Shown: piece by piece, positions 7,811 to 15,975 of the stretch | Position numbering within the stretch: the stretch's first letter is position 1 | Layout of the letters: each line of letters begins with the position of its first letter | Source: 66-474 sp035547895 | GTDB taxonomy: Bacteria > Pseudomonadota > Gammaproteobacteria > Xanthomonadales > Rhodanobacteraceae | Assembly: GCA_035547895.1 (NCBI GenBank) | Contig: DASZTT010000123.1 | Span: 1 to 22,953 of the forward strand | DNA length: 22,953 nt | Reading direction: 5' to 3' | The notes under the pieces: generated by a model | The model's database searches: none | The model's input: only the letters and a program-made list of their open reading frames with translations | Told to the model about the DNA's origin: nothing | Made by a program: the position numbers and the translations under genes

Positions 7811-8321
7811 TACGCGTGACGGCGTCCGCCAATTCGTGCCAGGGCTTGACGTTCCAGAACCCGCGCGCCTGCCCCGAGGGTGACGGCAGCACGAACACGC
7901 GCGTGGGCCCGATCAGGACCGGTTGTTCGCCGTAACCGGGATTGCGCGAACCCAGCGCGAGTCCCGCGCGCGCGGCGTTCTTGCTGGTGAAGGCGACGAT
8001 GCGCGGCCGATAGCGCGCGAGCTTGCGTTGCAACGCCGCGGCATCGAACGCCGCGCGCGGCAAATCGGCGTCCGAGCCGAAATGGTGCTTGGCCACGTCC
8101 GTGAGCCCGATGCCGAACTGCAGCACGTCGCGGAACTCGCCCGGTACCAGCAGCCGCGGGGTCAGGCCGATGGCGAACAGCGTGCGCCAGAAGTGATTGC
8201 CCGGATGCGCGTAGTAGGCCCCTTCGCGCGCGGAGCGCGTGCCGGGCGCGGTGCCGCAGAACACCACGCGCAAGCCGGGCGCCAGCACGTCGGGCAGGAT
8301 GAAAGCGTCGCGGGTGGCCAT
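7806..8321 (-). CDS. MUG/TDG-family mismatch-specific DNA glycosylase with altered motif 1
   Basis: The 171-aa protein aligns along its length with E. coli Mug, including the stretch LAPGLRVVFCG, the AHP.N.FW block and the C-terminal LP.PSG block. Family enzymes remove uracil or thymine mispaired with guanine. Two active-site motifs differ. Motif 1 is GTAPG (residues 23-27) where Mug has GINPG, so the catalytic asparagine is replaced by Ala25. Motif 2 is LPSPSGQAR (145-153) where Mug has LPNPSGLSR. Activity on uracil may therefore be reduced or shifted to another deaminated base. I chose the ATG at 8319-8321 (MATRDAFILPDVLAPG) because the upstream in-frame extension to 8354 is unlike the family. 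It converges on the DAHP synthase gene. Confidence 0.85.
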   Translation of the reverse strand: MATRDAFILPDVLAPGLRVVFCGTAPGTRSAREGAYYAHPGNHFWRTLFAIGLTPRLLVPGEFRDVLQFGIGLTDVAKHHFGSDADLPRAAFDAAALQRKLARYRPRIVAFTSKNAARAGLALGSRNPGYGEQPVLIGPTRVFVLPSPSGQARGFWNVKPWHELADAVTRT

Positions 8322-8417
8322 CGGCGCATTTTCGCAGATACATGACGCCGCCAAGCGCGGCGTCGCGTCGCCGGTCGCACGCTAGAATGCCCGGTCACCG
8401 CTTGCATCGGGCCGAAC

Positions 8418-9365
8418 ATGCCGCATCCCTTCATCGTCGACATCGATCCCATCGCCTTCCGCGTGTTCTCGTTCGGCGTGCGCTGGTATGGCTTGATGTA
8501 CCTCGGCGGCTTCATCGGCGGCCTGGCACTGGGCAGTTACCGCCGCAACAGGGGCCGGCTGGCGGTGGATCGCGATTCGTTCCTCGACCTCGCGTTCTAC
8601 GTGATGCTGGGCATCATCGTGGGTGGCCGCATCTGGTACATGCTGACCTACCAGCCGATCAACTGGATCTGGACGGATCCGCTGCAGATCTTCCGCGTGT
8701 GGGACGGCGGCATGTCCTTCCACGGAGGCCTGCTCGGCGTGCTGGCGGCAAGTCTCTGGTGGTGGTGGCGGCATCGCGCCACGATCACGCACTACTTCGA
8801 CGTGGTGGATTTCGTCGCGCCCCTGGTGCCGATCGGCCTCGGACTCGGCCGGCTCGGCAACTTCATCAACGGCGAGTTGTGGGGCAAGCCCAGCCACCTG
8901 CCGTGGGCAATGATCTTTCCGCACGCGAGCGCCGAAGATCGCGCTTACGTTTTCGGCGGCATGCTGGACGGCAGCAAACTGCATTTCCCTGCGCACCCGC
9001 TCTGGCAGGCAACCTACCAGCAGCTCGGTGGGCATCTGCCACGCCAGCCCAGCGAGCTGTACGAGTTCCTGCTCGAAGGCGTGGTGATGTTCACCGTACT
9101 GTGGGTGTTCTCGATCAAGCCGCGGCATCGTTACGCGGTGTCGGGCCTGTTCGCATTGATGTATGGCGCGTTCCGGTTTGCGGTGGAGTTCGTGCGCCTG
9201 CCCGATCCGCAGCTCGGCTACCTGCTGCACACCGGCTGGCTGACGATGGGCCAGGTGCAATCGATCCCGCTGGTCGTCGTCGGCTTGCTGCTGCTGTGGA
9301 TGTCGCGCCGCGCGCCGGTGGTGCAGCCGCAGCCGGCCGAAGTCAAAGCCACTTCGCCCGCCTGA
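8418..9365 (+). CDS. lgt: Prolipoprotein diacylglyceryl transferase
   Basis: Lgt transfers diacylglycerol from phosphatidylglycerol to the lipobox cysteine of prolipoproteins, the first step of lipoprotein maturation at the inner membrane. The 315-aa polytopic protein carries the Lgt signature GRLGNFINGELWG (residues 144-156). It also has FHGGLLG with the conserved histidine (His102) and a C-terminal LPDPQLGYLL block. The start MPHPFIVDIDPIAF matches the family. Its last 23 bases overlap the convergent corA gene. Another putative lipoprotein-maturation gene (DUF4105/Lnb-like) lies nearby at 10343-11593. Confidence 0.97.
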   Translation: MPHPFIVDIDPIAFRVFSFGVRWYGLMYLGGFIGGLALGSYRRNRGRLAVDRDSFLDLAFYVMLGIIVGGRIWYMLTYQPINWIWTDPLQIFRVWDGGMSFHGGLLGVLAASLWWWWRHRATITHYFDVVDFVAPLVPIGLGLGRLGNFINGELWGKPSHLPWAMIFPHASAEDRAYVFGGMLDGSKLHFPAHPLWQATYQQLGGHLPRQPSELYEFLLEGVVMFTVLWVFSIKPRHRYAVSGLFALMYGAFRFAVEFVRLPDPQLGYLLHTGWLTMGQVQSIPLVVVGLLLLWMSRRAPVVQPQPAEVKATSPA

Positions 9366-10335
9366 GCACCACGTAAAGCGTCACGCACACCACGACGGTG
9401 ATGCCGACGATGACCGGATAGGCGTAAGGCTTGGCGAGTTCCGGCATGTCATGGAAGTTCATGCCGTACCAGCTCGCCAGCAGCGTCGGCGCGGCCAGCA
9501 GCGCGGCCCAGCCGGCGAGCCGCTTCACCACTTCGTTCTGGCGCACCGTGATCAGCGACAGGTTCACGTTCATTGCGGCGCCCAGCATCTCGCGCATCGA
9601 ATTGATCGCGTCGCTGACCCGCGTGACGTGATCCTGCACGTCGCGGAAATACGGCCGCACCTCGTCGCGGATCACCTCGGGATGAAGGCGCACCAGCTGG
9701 CCGAGGATGTCCTGCAGCGGCGTGGCGGCTAGCTTCAGCGTCAGCAGCTCGCGCTGCATTCCGTACAGGCGGCGGGTGACGTCGCGGTTGGCGGCGTCGC
9801 TGAAGACGTCGTGTTCGAGATCCTGCAGTTCTTCCTTGAAGTCCTGCACGATCGGCAGGTAGTTGTCGACGATGTAGTCGAGGATCGAGTACAGCGCGTA
9901 GCTCGGCCCGAGTGCGAGGTGTTCCGGTGCCTGCTCGCAGTTGCGGCGCGCGGGTGCATAGCTGCGCGAGGCGCCGTGGCGCACCGAGAGCAGATAGTGC
10001 TTGCCGAGGAAGATGTGCGTTTCGCCGAAGGCAATGTTGCCCTCCGTCATCTGCGCGGTCTGCGCCACGATGAACAGCGAGTCGCCGTAGGATTCGATCT
10101 TCGGGCGCTGGTGCGCGGTGTGCGCATCCTCCACCGCGAGTTCGTGCAGGCCGAATTCGGCCTGCAGTTTTTCCAGCAAGGCTTCGTCCGGTTCGACCAG
10201 CCCCACCCAGACGAAGCCATCCGGGCGCGCCAGGTAATCGCTGATCTCGTCCAGCGTGATGTCGCCGATTTTCCTGCCGTCGGCGCCGTAGGCGGCGCAA
10301 TTGGCGACCATGGATTTGGCGTCGGGGGTGTCCAT
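9343..10335 (-). CDS. corA: CorA-family magnesium/cobalt transporter
   Basis: The 330-aa protein has the CorA plan: a large soluble N-terminal domain with long helices (about residues 140-270) and two C-terminal membrane helices (about 273-290 and 306-324) separated by the diagnostic loop YGMNF (Gly-Met-Asn at 291-293). CorA forms a pentameric Mg2+/Co2+ channel in the inner membrane. The start ATG is 7 nt downstream of the DUF4105 gene stop, so the two are probably cotranscribed. A second in-frame Met at residue 9 is possible. The 3' end overlaps the lgt 3' end by 23 bp on the opposite strand. Confidence 0.95.
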   Translation of the reverse strand: MDTPDAKSMVANCAAYGADGRKIGDITLDEISDYLARPDGFVWVGLVEPDEALLEKLQAEFGLHELAVEDAHTAHQRPKIESYGDSLFIVAQTAQMTEGNIAFGETHIFLGKHYLLSVRHGASRSYAPARRNCEQAPEHLALGPSYALYSILDYIVDNYLPIVQDFKEELQDLEHDVFSDAANRDVTRRLYGMQRELLTLKLAATPLQDILGQLVRLHPEVIRDEVRPYFRDVQDHVTRVSDAINSMREMLGAAMNVNLSLITVRQNEVVKRLAGWAALLAAPTLLASWYGMNFHDMPELAKPYAYPVIVGITVVVCVTLYVVLRRAKWL

Positions 10336-10342
10336 GCGCCGA

Positions 10343-11593
10343 TTATGCGGGAAGCGTGCGCCGGGCGCGCATCAGCCACAGTCCGCACGACAGCCCGATC
10401 CACGCGGGCAGCGCGAACAGGATCCACGGCAGGTTGTGCTGCGGAAATGCGGGCGAGAGCTTGGACAAAAGTGCGAAGACGGACAACAGTGTCATAAGCG
10501 CAGCGACGCCGATGCCGAAGTACGTCGTTGAGGCACCGGGCCTGCGAATGCGCAGCAGCGCGGGAATCGCCAACCACGCCAGCGGATTGAACAGCCACAG
10601 GTTCTCGTTCGCCCACGCGGCACGATGCGCGGTGCCGAACCACAACACCAGCATCAGCACGCCGGCGATGCCCGCCAGCAACGCATACAACGTGCCGACC
10701 CCCGCGAACCACCAACGCTCGATGTCGTACTGGTCGCGCAGCCAGGCAGAGGCCAGGAACGCGACGCCGAGGATCAGGCCCGCGATCGACAGCGGCCAGC
10801 GCATGTCCGGCGCATGCTCGGGCGGCGAGGGCAGGCGCTGCGGCGACAACACGGTTTCCGATTGCACGAGCGGCGCGCCGTCGGTGCCGCGGACGCTGCG
10901 CAATTCCTGCATCAGGCGCGCCGGGATGAAGGCGCCGGTCCAGCGCGTCAACGGCTGGTCGGCGTAGGGCCCGAGCCCGAGGTCGAGCAGATACATCAGC
11001 CACGGTTGGCCCGACATCAGCCGATCGGTTTCGCTGCGGTAGGTTTCGTCCCGTGCGACCTGGCCGCGGAGCTGGGGTTCAAGCGTGCCACCCAGTGCCT
11101 GGTTCAACGCGTCGCGCACGCGCGTGGTGCAGTTGTCGGCGAAGTAGCGGTAGCGATAGCGCGAATGTTCCGGCTGCACGTTCCAGACCAGGAAGTCGCG
11201 CAACGCCGCGCGCTGCGCGGGCGCCAGGTCGAGATGCTGGTCGGTGATCGAACGGCCTTCGCCGGAATATTCCTGGATGTCGTCCGTGGCGGGCCACGCG
11301 GCGGCGCGGTAGATCATGATGCCGCGCGCGAAGTTGAGGTAGAAATCCTTCTGCTCGAAATCGAACAGGCCGTAATTGAACGCATAGGCTTCGCCGCTGG
11401 CGGTGTCGGTGATCACCAGCGCGTCGTGGCCGAAGCGCTCCCAGTACACGGAACCCGGACCGTAGGTGTAGAGGTCCACGCGCAGGTTCGCGCCGGGTGC
11501 ATCGACAATGCCTGCGTGCGAGGGTGGCGACAACGCGGCAATGCCCAGGGCCACCAGCGCGGTCAGGCACCAGGCAAGTTTCCGTAACGGCAT
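10343..11593 (-). CDS. DUF4105 (Lnb N-terminal periplasmic domain) membrane protein
   Basis: This 416-aa protein has a signal peptide (MPLRKLAWCLTALVALGIAA, cleavage near SHA), a periplasmic domain and about five C-terminal membrane helices (roughly residues 265-285, 295-320, 331-348, 356-378, 388-408). The periplasmic domain has the DUF4105 (PF13387) landmarks ERFGHDALVITD (His56) and FADNCTTRVRDAL (Cys155), a plausible thiol/His active site. From memory, this family has been renamed after Lnb, an alternative lipoprotein N-acyltransferase. The gene occupies the place downstream of corC where lnt usually lies, which fits that role but is inference. I start at 11591-11593; the longer frame to 11929 reads through an intergenic repeat. 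Confidence 0.85.
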   Translation of the reverse strand: MPLRKLAWCLTALVALGIAALSPPSHAGIVDAPGANLRVDLYTYGPGSVYWERFGHDALVITDTASGEAYAFNYGLFDFEQKDFYLNFARGIMIYRAAAWPATDDIQEYSGEGRSITDQHLDLAPAQRAALRDFLVWNVQPEHSRYRYRYFADNCTTRVRDALNQALGGTLEPQLRGQVARDETYRSETDRLMSGQPWLMYLLDLGLGPYADQPLTRWTGAFIPARLMQELRSVRGTDGAPLVQSETVLSPQRLPSPPEHAPDMRWPLSIAGLILGVAFLASAWLRDQYDIERWWFAGVGTLYALLAGIAGVLMLVLWFGTAHRAAWANENLWLFNPLAWLAIPALLRIRRPGASTTYFGIGVAALMTLLSVFALLSKLSPAFPQHNLPWILFALPAWIGLSCGLWLMRARRTLPA

Positions 11594-11873
11594 TTCTCTA
11601 TCCGTCGCCCCGCCGAAGGCCGGGGTCCAGTGGCGACGCGTCATGATAGAAGCAAAGTCACTGGATCTATTCGCGCATCCATGGCGCTCACCTCCGGGCA
11701 TCGGCTGCGCCGACGTTCGCTCCGGCATCCCGTCTCGCAGTCCGGCCTGCGCCGGGATGACGGGATACAGCGTAGAGTTGGACGCGAATGCTGCAGCGGC
11801 GGTATCGAGTTTCGATCCCATCCCCCGGCTCTCGCAGGGATGACGTCGATGTCGGTCCGCTTCCAGCGTACCG
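11594..11873. repeat. Intergenic repeat-rich spacer between corC and the DUF4105 gene
   Basis: These 280 bases hold no convincing gene. They contain several short palindromes: one around 11609-11626 (CCCCGCC / GGCCGGGG), one around 11743-11757 (CCGGC / GCCGG) followed by GATGACGGG, and GCAGGGATGACG near 11835. The block AGCAAAGTCACTGGATCTATT and the following GCGCATCCATGGCGCTC resemble the element at 14294-14418, so this is a diverged or compound copy of the same dispersed family. ORFs drawn through it are repeat translations. Confidence 0.6.
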
Positions 11874-12743
11874 TTACGCAGCCTTCGCCTTGCGCACCCG
11901 GAACTGCAACACGCGCCGGTCATCCGCACGCGTCACGTCGAACGCGTAATCGCCCAGGGTCGCGGTTTCGCCGGGGTCGGGCAGGTGGCCGATCTCCGCC
12001 GTGACGAGGCCACCGACGGTGTCATATTCCTCGTCCGGGAATGCGGTCCCGAACTCGGCGTTGAAATCCTCGATGGGCGTGAGTGCATCGACCAGCCAGC
12101 TCCCATCGGCCTGGGCGACGATCAGCCTGGGCGGCACGGCATCGTCGTGCTCGTCGTCGATCTCGCCGACGATTTCCTCCAGCACGTCCTCGATGGTGAC
12201 GAGGCCGGCGACGCCGCCGTACTCGTCCACCACGACCGCCATGTGGTTGCGCGAGCGGCGGAATTCCGCCAGCAGCACGTTCAGGCGCATCGATTCCGGG
12301 ATCATCACCGCGCGGCGCAGCAGCGCGCGCAACCCCTGCCCGGGCTCCGATCCGGGGTCGAGTGCGCCGTCCCGGCCGCGACGCAGCAGGTCCTTGGCCA
12401 GCAGGATGCCCAGGACCTCGTCCTTGTCCTCGCCGTGCACCGGAAAGCGCGAGTGGCCGGATTCGATCACGGTGTCGAGGATCGTCGGCAGGTCGTCATC
12501 GATGTCGATGGTGACCATCTGCGCGCGCGGCACCATCACGTCGCCGACGACCATCTCGGTGACGCGGATCGAGCCTTCGATCATCGCGAAGGTTTCGCTG
12601 GTCAGCAGGCCGTTGCCCTGCGCCTCGCGGAGTTCCGCGAGCAGTTCTTCCGGGTTGCGGGGTTCGCCTGAGAGCAAGTGGCCCAAACGGTCCCACAACG
12701 AACGGTGGGCGGGGCCAGTGGTACTTGGGGGTTCTGCGGACAT
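11874..12743 (-). CDS. corC: CorC/YbeX-type CBS-domain protein
   Basis: The 289-aa soluble protein has two CBS domains (about residues 65-125 and 135-195) with the family motifs VGDVMVPRAQM and VVDEYGGVAGLVTIEDVLEEIVGEI. These are followed by a C-terminal CorC_HlyC domain (about 208-285). It lacks the N-terminal DUF21 membrane domain of larger paralogues and so matches the short YbeX/CorC form. That protein is linked to Mg2+/Co2+ efflux and, through its neighbours, to ribosome and RNA metabolism. It lies 85 nt after ybeY in the order miaB-phoH-ybeY-corC that is conserved in gammaproteobacteria. The usual next gene, lnt, is absent and a DUF4105 gene follows instead. Confidence 0.95.
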   Translation of the reverse strand: MSAEPPSTTGPAHRSLWDRLGHLLSGEPRNPEELLAELREAQGNGLLTSETFAMIEGSIRVTEMVVGDVMVPRAQMVTIDIDDDLPTILDTVIESGHSRFPVHGEDKDEVLGILLAKDLLRRGRDGALDPGSEPGQGLRALLRRAVMIPESMRLNVLLAEFRRSRNHMAVVVDEYGGVAGLVTIEDVLEEIVGEIDDEHDDAVPPRLIVAQADGSWLVDALTPIEDFNAEFGTAFPDEEYDTVGGLVTAEIGHLPDPGETATLGDYAFDVTRADDRRVLQFRVRKAKAA

Positions 12744-12828
12744 GGGTCTGGAACACGTCCCCGTAGGGGCGGACCTCCCATTCTAGCGGATATCCGGCGG
12801 AGGCGCTTTCGCGCGGGCGGTGGCCGCT

Positions 12829-13296
12829 TCAGGCGCCATAAGGATCGGCGATGCCGAGCGTCGCGAGTATCCGGGTCTCCAGCGCCTCCATCCGCACAGC
12901 GTCGCGCTCTTCCTGGTGGTCGAAGCCGAGCAGGTGCAGGACGCCATGCACCGTGAGGTGGGCGTAATGGTCCCGCGGCGACTTGTGCTGTTCCCGCGTC
13001 TCGCGTGCGACCACCGGCGCGCAGATCACCAGGTCGCCGAGCAGCGGCGAAGCGATGCCATGCGGCAGTTCGACCGGAAACGACAACACGTTGGTGGCGT
13101 AATCCTTGTGCCGGTATTGCCGGTTCAAGGTGCGTCCTTCGCGCATGCCGACGATGCGGATCGACAATTCGGCGGGCTTGCGATGGCGCGCGCCTTGCAA
13201 CGCGGCTTCCGTCCAGCGCCGGAAACTCGCCGGCGCCGGAACGCCATGCCGCGGCGCGGCGTACGTAACGCCAAGCTCAAGGCGCGGCGTCGCCAT
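12829..13296 (-). CDS. ybeY: Endoribonuclease YbeY (rRNA maturation factor)
   Basis: YbeY is a zinc-dependent RNase needed for 16S rRNA 3'-end maturation and ribosome quality control. The 155-aa protein contains the metal-binding motif HxxxHxxxxxH as HGVLHLLGFDH (His117, His121, His127). Upstream it has the family blocks LNRQYRHKDYATNVLSFP and LLGDLVIC. Length is normal. The start at 13294-13296 lies inside the 3' end of phoH (20-bp overlap), indicating cotranscription and probable translational coupling with PhoH, a recurrent partner. Confidence 0.97.
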   Translation of the reverse strand: MATPRLELGVTYAAPRHGVPAPASFRRWTEAALQGARHRKPAELSIRIVGMREGRTLNRQYRHKDYATNVLSFPVELPHGIASPLLGDLVICAPVVARETREQHKSPRDHYAHLTVHGVLHLLGFDHQEERDAVRMEALETRILATLGIADPYGA

Positions 13297-14263
13297 TGCG
13301 CTCCTCGGCGGCTTCGTAGGCGCGCACGATCTTGGCGACCAGCGGATGCCGCACCACGTCTCGCGCGGTGAAGAAGGTGAAGCTGATGCCCTCGACGTCG
13401 CGCAGCACCTCGATCACGTTGCGCAGGCCCGAGCGGGTGTTGCGCGGCAGGTCGACCTGGGTCACGTCGCCGGTGACCACGGTGGTGGTGCCGAAGCCGA
13501 TGCGGGTGAGGAACATCTTCATCTGCTCGACGGTGCTGTTCTGTGCTTCGTCGAGGATCACGAACGAATCGTTGAGCGTGCGTCCGCGCATGTAGGCGAG
13601 CGGCGCGATTTCGATCACGCTGCGTTCGATCAGCCGCGCCACCCGGTCGAAGCCGAGCATTTCATACAGCGCGTCGTAGAGCGGACGCAGATAGGGATCG
13701 ACCTTCTGCGTGAGGTCGCCCGGCAGGAAGCCGAGCTTTTCGCCGGCCTCGACCGCGGGCCGCACCAGGATCAGGCGCTGCACGCGGCCGGTCTCCAGCG
13801 CCTCGACCGCGCTCGCGACGGCGAGATAGGTCTTGCCGGTGCCGGCCGGGCCGATCCCGAAATTGATGTCGTGCGTCGCGATCGCATGCAGGTAGCGCAC
13901 CTGGTTCGGGCCGCGCCCGCGGATGGTGCCGCGCTTCACCTTGATCGCGACGTCCTGTGCCCCTTCGGCCTGCTGTTCGGCCAGCGCGTCCACGCCGGCT
14001 TCCGACAGGCGCAGGTTCAGCACGCGGCCGTTCAATGTCTCGTGCTCGGTCGCTTCGTAAAGATTGCGCAGCACGCGCTCGCCGGATTTCACCGCGGGCT
14101 CTTCGCCAATCACGCGGAACACGTTGCCGCGATTGTTGATCTCGACACCAAGCCGCAGTTCGATCTGGCGCAGGTGTTCGTCGAACGGACCGCACAGGTT
14201 GGCGAGCCGCTGCGTGTCATCGGGTTCGAGCGTGAAGTCGTGCTGGATGATGCCTTCGGTCAT
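13277..14263 (-). CDS. ybeZ: PhoH-family ATPase (YbeZ)
   Basis: The 328-aa protein is a PhoH-like P-loop ATPase. Walker A is GPAGTGKT (residues 138-145) and Walker B lies in FVILDEAQN, followed by TGDVTQVDLP, all diagnostic of PF02562. YbeZ works with YbeY in RNA metabolism. I start at the ATG 14261-14263 (MTEGIIQHDFTLEPDD); the frame extends upstream to 14335, but those 24 codons are translation of an intergenic repeat. It overlaps ybeY by 20 bp and is separated from miaB by a 125-bp repeat element, which may reduce read-through. Confidence 0.95.
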   Translation of the reverse strand: MTEGIIQHDFTLEPDDTQRLANLCGPFDEHLRQIELRLGVEINNRGNVFRVIGEEPAVKSGERVLRNLYEATEHETLNGRVLNLRLSEAGVDALAEQQAEGAQDVAIKVKRGTIRGRGPNQVRYLHAIATHDINFGIGPAGTGKTYLAVASAVEALETGRVQRLILVRPAVEAGEKLGFLPGDLTQKVDPYLRPLYDALYEMLGFDRVARLIERSVIEIAPLAYMRGRTLNDSFVILDEAQNSTVEQMKMFLTRIGFGTTTVVTGDVTQVDLPRNTRSGLRNVIEVLRDVEGISFTFFTARDVVRHPLVAKIVRAYEAAEERNGDAAP

Positions 14264-14293
14264 GAGCGTTGCATTGTAGCCAATGCTTTTGCC

Positions 14294-14418
14294 GTCATTC
14301 CCGCGAAAGCGGGAATCCAGTGACTTTGAGAGCAAAGGCGCTGGATTTGCTCGCGCCAGCCCTGGCGCTCGCTCTGCGAGCCGCCTTTGGATAGCCGCTA
14401 CGCGACGTCCGGAATGAC
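14294..14418. repeat. Dispersed intergenic repeat with terminal GTCATTCC/GGAATGAC inverted repeats
   Basis: The element starts GTCATTCC (14294) and ends GGAATGAC (14411-14418), so its ends are inverted repeats. The left end contains a perfect 8-bp stem, ATTCCCGC / GCGGGAAT, around a GAAA loop (14297-14316). The middle carries a second palindromic region (CGCCAGCCCTGGCGCTCG). It lies between miaB and phoH. Related sequence occurs at 11594-11873 and 17480-17502. This resembles REP- or MITE-type non-coding repeats common in Xanthomonad-like genomes. Confidence 0.7.
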
Positions 14419-14440
14419 GAGCAAAGGGACGCGGGCATGC

Positions 14441-15850
14441 TCAATCGGCCGCGACGCGCGCGCGCAGCGAATTGGTCAGCGCGGCGGTGATCACCACATC
14501 CATGAACTGGCCGATCAAGCGCGCATCGCCAGCGAAATTCACCTGGCGCATGTTCTCGGTCTTGCCGGTGAGTTCGTTCGGATTCTTCTTCGACGGGCCG
14601 GTGACGAGGATGCGCTGGGTCGAGCCGATCATCGCCTCGCTGATTTTCGCGGCATGTGCGTTGATGGCGCTCTGCAGGCGCGCCAGGCGCTCGTGCTTGA
14701 CCGCATCGGGCGTGGGGTCGGGCAGGCTGGCGGCCGGCGTGCCGGGGCGTTTCGAGTAGATGAACGAGAACGATTGGTCGAAGCCGACGTCCTCGATCAA
14801 CTGCATCGTTTTCTCGAAATCGGCATCGGTTTCGCCGGGGAAGCCGACGATGAAATCCGACGAGATGCAGATGTCCGGACGTACCGCGCGCAATTTCCGG
14901 ATCTTCGACTTGAAGTCCAGCGCGGTGTAGCCGCGCTTCATCATCGCCAGCACGCGGTCGGAACCCGATTGCACCGGCAGGTGCAGGAAGTTCGCGAGCT
15001 TGGGCACGTCGCGATAAGCCGCGACCAGCGAGTCGGAGAATTCCAGCGGATGCGAAGTCGTGAAACGGATGCGCCCGATGCCGTCGATCTCGGCGATGGC
15101 GCGGATCAGCAGCGCGAGATCGGCGGTGCCGCCGTCGAACATCGGGCCGCGATAGGCGTTGACGTTCTGGCCGAGCAGGTTCACCTCTTTCACGCCCTGC
15201 TCGGCGAGCGAGGCGACTTCCGCCAGCACGTCGTCGAACGGGCGCGAGATTTCCTCGCCGCGCGTGTACGGCACCACGCAGAACGAGCAGTATTTCGAGC
15301 AGCCTTCCATGATCGACACGAACGCGCTCGGGCCTTCCGCGCGCGGTTCGGGCAGGCGATCGAACTTTTCGATTTCGGGAAACGAAATGTCGACCTGCGG
15401 CTGGCCGGTTTCGCGGCGCGCGTCGATCAGGTCGGGCAGGCGGTGCAGCGTCTGCGGGCCGAACACCAGGTCGACGTACGGCGCGCGTTCGACGATCGCC
15501 GCGCCTTCCTGCGAGGCCACGCAGCCGCCGACGCCGATCAGCACGTCCGGGTTGGCCTGCTTGAATTCCCGCCAGCGGCCGAGCTGCGAGAAGACTTTCT
15601 CCTGCGCCTTCTCGCGGATCGAACAGGTGTTGACCAGGATCACGTCGGCCTGCGAGGCGTCCTCGGTCCGCACCATCCCGCGCTCGGCCGCGAGCACCTC
15701 CTCCATCTTGCGGGAGTCGTACTCGTTCATCTGGCAGCCGTGGGTCTGGATGAACAACTTTCCGGAAACAGGCTTGCCAGAGTCCGTCATTCCGGAACCA
15801 GGCTTCCCGGAGCCGGACTGGACGGGAGTGGGGGCAGGGATATCGGCCAT
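14441..15850 (-). CDS. miaB: tRNA-2-methylthio-N6-isopentenyladenosine-37 synthase MiaB
   Basis: MiaB is a radical-SAM methylthiotransferase that modifies A37 of tRNAs reading UNN codons. The 469-aa protein has the N-terminal UPF0004 domain with three cluster cysteines (Cys39 in THGCQMNEYDS, Cys76 in NTCSIREKA, Cys110 in GGCVAS). The radical-SAM motif CSKYCSFC follows (Cys184, 188, 191, then VVPYTRG), with a C-terminal TRAM region. Length is normal. The first 30 residues are a low-complexity leader with two copies of a ten-residue unit, SGKPGSGMTD and SGKPVSGKLF, before the family domain starts at about residue 31. It heads the miaB-phoH-ybeY-corC cluster. Confidence 0.97.
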   Translation of the reverse strand: MADIPAPTPVQSGSGKPGSGMTDSGKPVSGKLFIQTHGCQMNEYDSRKMEEVLAAERGMVRTEDASQADVILVNTCSIREKAQEKVFSQLGRWREFKQANPDVLIGVGGCVASQEGAAIVERAPYVDLVFGPQTLHRLPDLIDARRETGQPQVDISFPEIEKFDRLPEPRAEGPSAFVSIMEGCSKYCSFCVVPYTRGEEISRPFDDVLAEVASLAEQGVKEVNLLGQNVNAYRGPMFDGGTADLALLIRAIAEIDGIGRIRFTTSHPLEFSDSLVAAYRDVPKLANFLHLPVQSGSDRVLAMMKRGYTALDFKSKIRKLRAVRPDICISSDFIVGFPGETDADFEKTMQLIEDVGFDQSFSFIYSKRPGTPAASLPDPTPDAVKHERLARLQSAINAHAAKISEAMIGSTQRILVTGPSKKNPNELTGKTENMRQVNFAGDARLIGQFMDVVITAALTNSLRARVAAD

Positions 15851-15975
15851 CGAAAGGGTGCGGCGCGGTTAAACCCGCATTGTAGCTTCGCCAGCCGCCA
15901 CGGACCCGCCCGCCGGCCCGAAGTGTGAACGCCGCGGCTTGGCAAGGGCGGCCCGCAGGGGCACACTGCCGCCCC

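Noticed and set aside
8322..8354. Upstream start for the Mug-like glycosylase
   Set aside because: The added residues (MAASCICENAP) do not resemble the family N-terminus, and the downstream ATG gives the normal length.
11594..11929. N-terminal extension of the DUF4105 protein
   Set aside because: It reads through repeat palindromes (VIPAQAG-type peptide) and would bury the clear signal peptide that starts at 11593.
14264..14335. N-terminal extension of PhoH
   Set aside because: The extra residues (SLDSRFRGNDG) are a translation of the dispersed intergenic repeat; the family start is at 14263.
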